A stretch of 50,103 nt of DNA from Candidatus Fermentibacterota bacterium (GTDB taxonomy: Bacteria; Fermentibacterota; Fermentibacteria; Fermentibacterales; JCC-6): assembly GCA_030592645.1 (NCBI GenBank), contig JAUVIR010000018.1:1-50103 (forward strand), read 5' to 3'. Under the pieces are notes generated by a model. The model saw only the letters and a program-made list of their open reading frames with translations, was not told where the DNA came from and searched no databases. Positions 8,161-16,000 of the stretch are shown here, in pieces (positions within the stretch are counted from its first letter, which is position 1; each line of letters begins with the position of its first letter). A program made the translations under genes and the position numbers.

Positions 8161-9231
8161 CTAGATGATGTCTCTTCCGGTTGCTATCATCTGATCAAGT
8201 TCGTTCACGTCGTGAGATCGTTCGAGAGCAACCTCTCTGGTTATTGTCTTGTTCTTATACAGGTTAAAGAGTGATTGATTCATCGTTTGCATGCCGTACT
8301 TGTGACCGGCCTGCATAAGCCCGTATATCTGGTGAAGTTTATCCTGCCGGATAGTTGCCTTAACAGCAGGGTTACATACAAGTACTTCCGCGACCAGCGC
8401 TCTACCCGTTCCTCTGGCTTTAGGTACCAGCTGCTGCGTCATTATTCCCAGGATGACAAACGAAAGCTGACTTCTGACCTGGTCCTGCTGTGCGGCGGGA
8501 AACGAGTCTATGATCCTGTTTATGGATTCGTAAGTGGAGTTGGTGTGCAGGGTAGCCAGTGTAAGGTGACCGGTCTCTGCAATGTTCAGGGCAACCTGCA
8601 TGGTTTCCCTGTCCCTCATCTCACCTATCAGAACCACATCAGGATCCTGCCTCAATACGTATTTCAGCGAATTGCTGTAGGACTTGGTATCCTGACCTAT
8701 CTCCCTCTGATTAACGATACCCTTATCATGATGGTGCACGTATTCTATTGGATCTTCGATTGTAATGATATGACAGTGCCTCGTACCGTTTATCTTACGG
8801 AGTATTGACGCGAGTGTAGTCGATTTCCCGCATCCAGTCGGTCCGGTAACAAGAATCAGACCCTGTCGTCTTTCTGAGAAGCTCTCCACGACTGGTGGGA
8901 GTCCGAGTTCATCGAACGACAGTATCTCATGTGGAATAGATCTGATGGCACAGGCTACACAGCCCCTCTGAAAGAAAACGTTGGCTCTGAATCTTGAAAG
9001 ACCTTTGATCCCGAACGCGAAATCAAGCTCCTTCTCAAGTTCAAATCTCTTCTTCTGTTCATCCTTGATGAGACTGTAAACGAGATTCTGGGTATCCTGA
9101 GCTGTCAGAGGATCGTACTCCATTCTTTCAAGCTCACCGTCTATCCTGATAACGGGAGGGGTTCCAACCGTAAGATGAAGGTCGGTAGCCCTTCTTTCCA
9201 TCATATCCTTCAAAAGAGTTTTAATAATCAT
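8161..9231 (-). CDS. pilT: Twitching motility retraction ATPase
   Basis: A 356-residue PilT, the usual size. It has Walker A GPTGCGKST, an Asp box (TIEDPIEY), Walker B with LIGEMRDRET, a His box (ATLHTNS) and the PilT-specific AIRxIP-type motif (AIRSIP) at about 104-109. PilT is a hexameric cytoplasmic motor that depolymerises pili. Its presence makes this a type IV pilus rather than a type II secretion cluster. It starts 1 nt after the pilB stop, so the two opposing motors are co-transcribed and probably translationally coupled. Confidence 0.95.
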   Translation of the reverse strand: MIIKTLLKDMMERRATDLHLTVGTPPVIRIDGELERMEYDPLTAQDTQNLVYSLIKDEQKKRFELEKELDFAFGIKGLSRFRANVFFQRGCVACAIRSIPHEILSFDELGLPPVVESFSERRQGLILVTGPTGCGKSTTLASILRKINGTRHCHIITIEDPIEYVHHHDKGIVNQREIGQDTKSYSNSLKYVLRQDPDVVLIGEMRDRETMQVALNIAETGHLTLATLHTNSTYESINRIIDSFPAAQQDQVRSQLSFVILGIMTQQLVPKARGTGRALVAEVLVCNPAVKATIRQDKLHQIYGLMQAGHKYGMQTMNQSLFNLYKNKTITREVALERSHDVNELDQMIATGRDII

Positions 9232-9232
9232 A

Positions 9233-11044
9233 TCAGGCCGAATGTCCTTCCTCTGTCTGCTGAGCAGCTCTGCTCTTCAATTCCTCAATAACCTTCAGTA
9301 TTTCCTGATCGTCTTCAGCGGTACCCCTGGTAACTTCCTCAAGCGTTGTAACACCCGCCTTCAGCTTGGCGACAGCATCCATTCTCAATGTTCTCATTCC
9401 GCCTTGAACGGCCATTACCCGCAGCTGTCCTGCGGTAACTTTTTCAATTATAGACTGTTTTATATTCTTATCAATTGCAAGCACTTCGTAAAGACCTGTT
9501 CTCCCCTTGTAACCCGAACCGCTGCATTTTTTGCATCCTTTACCCTTATACGTCGTAATGCCAACCATTTCGGAGGTGTCTACACCTGCTGCCCTGTATT
9601 CATCATCGGAGTATTCATGGGGTTGTTTGCAGTATTTGCAGATTGTTCTGACCAGTCTCTGAGCCATAATCGTTCGAACTGCCGATGCTACCAGAAATGG
9701 TTTGATACCTATATCGATCAATCTGTTCACTGTACTCGGAGCATCGTTGGTATGTATCGTGGAAAAAACCAGATGGCCTGTAAGTGCGGCTTTGATAGCT
9801 ATGCTGGCAGTCTCAAAGTCTCTTATTTCACCCACCATGATAATGTTTGGATCCTGCCTGAGAATTGCTCTGAGAGCCGAGGCGAAATCGTACCCCTTAC
9901 TGAAGTTAATCTGGGACTGCGTTAAACCCTCTAAATTGTACTCAACCGGTTCTTCAGCTGTATGTATGTTCACATGCTCCGTATTCAGTGAACTCAGAGC
10001 AGAATAAAGAGTTGTTGTTTTGCCGCTGCCGGTTGGGCCTGTTACAAGAACGATACCGTACGGAGAGCTGACTCCCTGCAGAAAGATTTTCAGCGCATCT
10101 TCGGGAAAACCCAGTTCCCGCAGGTCAAGCTCCAGGCTGCCCCTGTCAAGGATACGCAGAACGATCTTCTCGCCGTTGATGGTGGGTACCGCGCTTACAC
10201 GGAAATCAATCGATCTTCCATCAATAACGGCCTTGATTCGTCCATCCTGAGTTTTTCTTTTTTCTGCTATATTCATAGTAGCCATTATTTTAAGTCTGCT
10301 TAATATCTGAGGCTGCACTTTCTTGGGAAGTTTTCGAACAACGAAACACTTACCATCACGCCTGTATCTTATTCTGAGGTACTTCTCGTAGGGTTCTATA
10401 TGAATATCACTGACTTCGGTGAGAACAGCTTTGGTAATTATCGAGTTTACAAACGCTACTATCGGACCTTCGGAGAGATTAGCGTATTCGTCCTCCAGAT
10501 CCTTCTCATCGAGCTCTACTTCCTCTTCGCCCTCGTATCCAAGAGTCTGCACTATCTCCAGATCATCGAGATCATCCTCGTAATCATCAAGCTGGTCTTT
10601 TACCGATACAAGAGAATCCTGCTTGCCGTACAGGTCATTCAGAGCTGTTCTCACAGCAGAGGGAGCTGAAGCATAGACAATAACTTCTTTTCCAACTGCG
10701 AATTTCACATCATCGATCGCATATAGATCTCCGGGGGAACCCATACCGATATGCAGGTAGTCCTCTTCCTCCTTAAAAGGAGCAAGAAGGTACCTCCTGG
10801 CAATCTCATCCGGAATGGATTCTGCAAGGGCGGGATCGATGTCCATTTCATTCAGAAATACCGGTTTAACGGAGTAGATCTCTGACAGATATTCGGTGAT
10901 AAGATCTTCAGGTACAATACCCATTGATACAAGCTGATCGGCGAGTTCGATTTCGCCAGGTCCATACTCGCTCACAATCTGGTTGATATCATCGCTTGAT
11001 ACCAAGCCGGATTCCATAAGCATCATACCAAGTCTGCTTAGCAA
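9233..11044 (-). CDS. pilB: Type IV pilus extension ATPase
   Basis: A 603-residue GspE/PilB ATPase. A MshEN/T2SSE-N domain (1-150) is joined by a strongly acidic linker (about 150-195) to the motor. The motor has Walker A GPTGSGKTTT, an Asp box in which Glu replaces Asp (AEEPVEY), Walker B VGEIRDFET, a His box and a four-cysteine zinc site (CxxC about residue 475, CxxC about residue 512). The TTG start at 11044 is preferred because GGAGG lies 6 nt upstream and the next ATGs lack one. It follows a second PilB-like gene by 12 nt, so the operon has two assembly ATPases. Confidence 0.92.
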   Translation of the reverse strand: MLSRLGMMLMESGLVSSDDINQIVSEYGPGEIELADQLVSMGIVPEDLITEYLSEIYSVKPVFLNEMDIDPALAESIPDEIARRYLLAPFKEEEDYLHIGMGSPGDLYAIDDVKFAVGKEVIVYASAPSAVRTALNDLYGKQDSLVSVKDQLDDYEDDLDDLEIVQTLGYEGEEEVELDEKDLEDEYANLSEGPIVAFVNSIITKAVLTEVSDIHIEPYEKYLRIRYRRDGKCFVVRKLPKKVQPQILSRLKIMATMNIAEKRKTQDGRIKAVIDGRSIDFRVSAVPTINGEKIVLRILDRGSLELDLRELGFPEDALKIFLQGVSSPYGIVLVTGPTGSGKTTTLYSALSSLNTEHVNIHTAEEPVEYNLEGLTQSQINFSKGYDFASALRAILRQDPNIIMVGEIRDFETASIAIKAALTGHLVFSTIHTNDAPSTVNRLIDIGIKPFLVASAVRTIMAQRLVRTICKYCKQPHEYSDDEYRAAGVDTSEMVGITTYKGKGCKKCSGSGYKGRTGLYEVLAIDKNIKQSIIEKVTAGQLRVMAVQGGMRTLRMDAVAKLKAGVTTLEEVTRGTAEDDQEILKVIEELKSRAAQQTEEGHSA

Positions 11045-11056
11045 GAATACCCTCCG

Positions 11057-12847
11057 TTATTCGTTCGAGATTGTTTCGCGCAGAACTTCATCGAAAGTAG
11101 TAAGTCCGGCTTCAAGCTTCCGCAGAGCTGCTTCCCGCAGGTTCACCATACCCTTTTCAAGTGCCGCTTTTTCAATTTCTAAACTGTTAGCGTCTCCCTC
11201 TATCAGCTGTCTTATATCTTCGTCAACACGCATGACTTCGAAAATTCCCATTCTCCCTTTGTAACCTGTTTTGTTGCAGTATGAACAGCCTGTGCCTTCA
11301 GAGAGCTCGATATTCTTGAATCGTTCAGGATCAATTCCAGCATCGATGAAAGCATCTTCGGGAATATGGATGGGAGTTTTACATTTGGGGCAGACCTTCC
11401 TGATAAGTCTCTGAGAGGCGATACATACTATAGAGGTACTCAGCATGAACGGTTCGGTTCCCATATCTATAAGCCTGTTAATGGTGCTGGGAGCATCATT
11501 CGTATGTGTAGTTGAAAGCACCAGGTGCCCGGTAAGAGCGGCTCTTATTGCTATTTCACTGGTTTCCTTATCACGAATTTCTCCGACCATGATAATATCC
11601 GGGTCCTGCCTGAGGTAGGCTCTCAGAGCATTGGCGAAGGTCAATCCGACATCGGAATTCATCTGAACCTGGTTAACACCCTTGAGATTGAATTCAACAG
11701 GGTTTTCAGCGGTCATTATGTTTACACCGATATCGTTAAGCTCTGTAAGTGCCGAGTACAGGGTAGTTGTTTTACCACACCCTGTGGGGCCTGTAACCAG
11801 TACGATACCGAAAGGTCTGTGAATACCTCTTCTGAATTCTTTGAGAGGTTCATCTTCGAATCCCAGTTTTTCAAGGTCTAGGATAACTGCGCTGCGGTCA
11901 AGCAGCCTCACTTCCACCTTTTCACCGAAAAGGGTAGGCAGGGTTGCAAGTCTCAGGTCTACAAATTTCTTTCCGACGAGTATTTTCTGTCTTCCATCCT
12001 GAGGAAGATGGCGTTCAGCTATATCCATTCCACCTATGATCTTAAGCCTGCTGACCATCGATGATCTGTATTTCCGGCTTGGGCGCATAACCTCATGAAG
12101 AACGCCATCTATTCTGAATCTTATCCTGACGTATCGTTCAAAGGGTTCGAAATGTATATCACTTGCTCCCCTTCTTACCGCATCCGCGATGAGGCTGTTC
12201 ACGAGCTTGACTACAGGAGAATCCGCAATACTGTAGTCAAGATCATCTTCTTCGATTTCCTCTTCTTCATCATCCTGAATTATCATGGATTCAAAGACTT
12301 CGTCACCCATAAGCATATCGGAGTTTTCGACAATACCTTCTTCATCAATATCGGCAAGGGCTTCGTGTATCGTATTGACGTTCTGAACCTTCCCGTTTTC
12401 ATCAATAGGTACAAGGGCTTCGGAATCAGGGTAATATTTAGCCAGGGCTTTTCTTATCATGCTGGAAGCACAAATGTGGGGTTCTATATCCATTCCCAGA
12501 GAGAATCTAAGGTCATCAATTGCAAAGAGGTTGTTGGGATCGGTCATCGCAACAATCAGTTTTCTGCCTTCTCTACTAATAGGAACAACTTCATACCTTC
12601 TAGCTATATCGCCTGTTATAAGATGGATGATATCTTCTTCAATGTCTGCTGTATTTAGATTTGAACTCTCGATGCTCTGCTGTCTTGCCAGGAATTTATT
12701 CAGGTCTTCTTCCGAAATAGCCTTGATACTCACCAGATGGTATCCGAGTTTGCTGCCGTCCTCACTCTGTTTACTGAGTGCCTTTTCAAGCTGCTTGTTC
12801 GTTATGATCCCTGAATTCAGAAGAAGCTGACCTATCTTAATGTTCAT
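11057..12847 (-). CDS. Second PilB/GspE-like ATPase, first gene of the pilus operon
   Basis: This 596-residue paralogue has the same layout as the next gene: an N-terminal MshEN domain, an acidic linker (runs of Glu and Asp at about 190-205), a RecA-like motor with GPTGCGKTTT, an Asp box AENPVEF with Asn where PilB usually has Asp, VGEIRDKET, a His box and a CPKC/CSYC zinc site. The ATG at 12847 is chosen over the upstream TTG at 12850 because GGAGG at 12853-12857 sits 4 nt before the ATG but only 1 nt before the TTG. It could drive a second pilus or pseudopilus or form mixed hexamers. Which of the two is the true PilB cannot be settled from sequence. Confidence 0.88.
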   Translation of the reverse strand: MNIKIGQLLLNSGIITNKQLEKALSKQSEDGSKLGYHLVSIKAISEEDLNKFLARQQSIESSNLNTADIEEDIIHLITGDIARRYEVVPISREGRKLIVAMTDPNNLFAIDDLRFSLGMDIEPHICASSMIRKALAKYYPDSEALVPIDENGKVQNVNTIHEALADIDEEGIVENSDMLMGDEVFESMIIQDDEEEEIEEDDLDYSIADSPVVKLVNSLIADAVRRGASDIHFEPFERYVRIRFRIDGVLHEVMRPSRKYRSSMVSRLKIIGGMDIAERHLPQDGRQKILVGKKFVDLRLATLPTLFGEKVEVRLLDRSAVILDLEKLGFEDEPLKEFRRGIHRPFGIVLVTGPTGCGKTTTLYSALTELNDIGVNIMTAENPVEFNLKGVNQVQMNSDVGLTFANALRAYLRQDPDIIMVGEIRDKETSEIAIRAALTGHLVLSTTHTNDAPSTINRLIDMGTEPFMLSTSIVCIASQRLIRKVCPKCKTPIHIPEDAFIDAGIDPERFKNIELSEGTGCSYCNKTGYKGRMGIFEVMRVDEDIRQLIEGDANSLEIEKAALEKGMVNLREAALRKLEAGLTTFDEVLRETISNE

Positions 12848-12883
12848 CAAGCCTCCAAAATCAACTTATACACCGACCCGACG

Positions 12884-12899
12884 TGCAACGCTTGTGCAA
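12884..12899 (-). promoter_or_regulatory. Sigma-54-like promoter for the pilB2-pilB-pilT-pilC-pilS-pilR operon
   Basis: The minus strand reads TTGCACAAGCGTTGCA, matching TGGCACGN4TTGCW except for T in place of the first -24 G and one less conserved base. The predicted start is a G near 12873, giving a leader of about 26 nt. The 12930-12942 dyad TTACT-ACA-AGTAA lies upstream and is a possible activator site. The loss of one -24 G lowers confidence. Confidence 0.5.
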
Positions 12900-13025
12900 T
12901 TCTACATGCTCTGGTTCTGTTGAACATTCTTACTACAAGTAATGTTTCAATAGTGCAATAATGAGCATTTATACTGTTGATGTAAATGACCGGGGTTATT
13001 AATGGAAAAGTCAGCGATCCCGTTT

Positions 13026-16000
13026 CTAGAAATTAATGGTTACCCAGATATTCATTCCAACATCCCGCTGATTATACTGTGAATTGACCCTATCGGTTTT
13101 CCAACCGAATATGCCTGTAAGACCGGCAGTTACCGTACCGAAATCGTAATTCAGAGCAGGTTCTATACGCCATTCTTCCCTGTCTGTCTGCAGCTGCGCT
13201 CCAACTGCGCTTCCAAAAAGCTCACTTCTCGTTTTGGATCGGGTTACACTCAGACTTGTTGTAAGATCACTCTGGAAACTGATCCTGAGCCTGTCAAACA
13301 GCGGCAGCGGTATCGCAAAACCACCGGGAGCGCTGAATGAGTACTGAATTCTAAGCTGAATATTACTGTTGCTGCTTTCGGTTCTAGCCTGCGTTCCGGT
13401 GAAGCTCTGCATTACCGTTGTGGTGACGTTATCGGTTAGAGTTATCTGTACATCGTTCAGGAGGGTAACGCTGATATTGAACAGGGGTGTCCAGTTTGTC
13501 TTTTTCGTCTCTGTTGTAGCTGTGTAGACATCACTTTCAAATCTTCCGCTCTCGTTTGTTTCGATACTGTATCCGGAACTGGCAGAACCAGTCCTTATGA
13601 TACTGCTCAATCCTGCAAGCCTGTTCAATCCGGACCAGGAGAAGGAAATGGATGGCCAGGTTTTTGATCTCTGATTGTTCCAGAATCCGGAATAGAGATT
13701 TTTATTTTCCGATGATCTGTACTCCACTCGGATGGACATCGAGGAGACAGGTCTGAATCCTCCGGACACCTGCAGGTTCCACCCCTTTGCTCTGTCCCAG
13801 GGAACGACATCGTCAAGTACCGGATCGAGACCTGTCTGATAACGCCAGTCGGGAATGAAATACATATCCCTGTACTCACTGCCCTCAGTTTCAGAATACA
13901 CGATGTTCGGGTCATTGATCATGTTTGCCCAGCGCTCGAGCTTGATCAGGAACCACCTGGGACTACCTGTTTGGGCTTCCTCATCCAGCCTTTCATCCCG
14001 CAATCCTGCCAGGCTTCTTATGGTATGAACCAGTCCTATTCTGAGATTAATCCTCCTGGTGGCTGAAATCGAAAACCTTGGCAATCCCAGTGAATCGGCA
14101 CCTGAGATGGTATGCGGAGCCAGCCTGGACTGACCGTAGTGAGAATCAAAGGAGAATCTGGGGTTCAGGTAGTCAAACAAATTGATATCCTGAGAAACAC
14201 TGATAGTCTGGTTCCTTGATATCTCCCGACCAACGTTCACACCCAGATTCCCTTCCCAGGGAAACAGCAGATCTCTTACGAGCCCGAGAGAACCGCTGGC
14301 AGACAATCCCTTCCATGGGGTGAATGTAATTGACCCGTTGGATGAGAGTGTACTCAATATCGTTGCTCTGGTCTGCACTGTATCATCGTTGAGGAAACTC
14401 CATCTTGTTTCCCAGTTGTTCCTTCTCGCCAGCGACCAGCTCACCCGCGACGGTCTTATTCTTAGAAATTCAATCACAGGCAGGCTGAGCAGCTGCATCC
14501 TTCCGGGGCTTACGTCATACGAAAGCGACCCCTCTGCAGTGCTGGAAGTATCGCGGGTTGAAGGTGTCATGCCGTAACCTCGCGAATAGGTATGCACGAA
14601 TCTGAAAGGATCAATAAAATACCTTCCCGGCAATGATCCGGAATTACTGTTCTTCCGCAGCTGAAAACCTGTGCTCCAGTTTCTGTTCTGACTTCGCTCA
14701 TTCCAGGATTCCGTGTCATTGAGCCGGTAATCAGATCCGGATTGGAATACAGGTTTTGAAATACTCAGCGACCATGAGTAATTGGCTGGAGCGTATAACG
14801 ACCACAGAGGAGGTGTAAACCGGTTCAGGTACAATGTCGCTCCGGTATTGTAGGTGATGTGTGTATATCCCTGACCGGACCTGCTTCCCAGACCGTGAAA
14901 ATCTGAATCTATCTCTCTGTAGTCACCGCTGAGGGATATAAGATCGGCTATATCGATACCGGCGGTTATTCTATGCGCTGTCCCCGTATTACTCCACGGC
15001 TGATGCAAAGTGATATCATCAACCCATACCGTGGTGTTCAACGGAGTTAATGAGTTGTTGCGCAGCCCGAGGCTCATCTCCATGATCCTGGCAAAATTCG
15101 GGGAGCCGCGTACGGTCAGACCTCCCTCGCTGATATACTCAAGTTCCGATTCCTCCATCCTCGCCTTCAGATCCACAAGATCATCAAGGCTAACCTCAAT
15201 CACCTGCCAGCCGGGTTCTATACCGACCCCTATCTCGTAATAATTAAGGCTGTCTGTTCCCAGCCTGTAAATAAGCTCTGAATCGTACTGTTCTTCCCCA
15301 TGCACCAGAAACTTTATCTGTTTGTATCCTGTGAAATCCTCGCCGGTGTAGAAACTCTGGGTCGCAAGGCCCAGGTGCCTGTAGGCAATATTCTCAGCCT
15401 TTAAAGAGAGGGATTGTTCGAGCCGCGGGTCGCCGTACTCATCCTCCCCCGGATCAACACCGGGAGGCGGGTCATTGGTGTACTCCGGATTGTCTTTGTT
15501 ATTGACCGTTGAAACGTACATTTTCTCTATGTGAGATACCGGTGTACCTACCGAATCAATATAAGATACACCCGACTCTTCCCACCTGTTGCCAACGATC
15601 TCGAGGTCGTATATCTGCACAGTATCAGCGCTTGTGAAACCATCCACCCATAGTCTTGCGTAGCTTATCTTTTCCCATGTTGGTGTCCCCGTTACGAATC
15701 CGGGAATGGAAACGACGTTTGTGTCCGCCAGCGGGATCTCTATGAGCATCCATCCGTTCTCATTAGGGCCGGATACTATGTATTCAGAATCGTTTACGGA
15801 TATGTTGATCCGGAAGAACGAATTAGACCTGTCCAGCACACCGTTTCGGTTAAGATCCTCTGTATCAAGCAGTCCGTTTCCCTGCGTGCCGTTTATGCTG
15901 TCGTACCTTACGGAAGGAGGGTCATCTTCGTTGTAACTGTAATTGTCCCGATTCGGATCGCCTCCCTCGGGCGGGTTTTCCTCATTATCAAAGAGGAAAT

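Noticed and set aside
9242..9925. Plus-strand open frame of 227 codons opposite pilB
   Set aside because: Antisense shadow of the PilB motor; no motif and no ribosome binding site.
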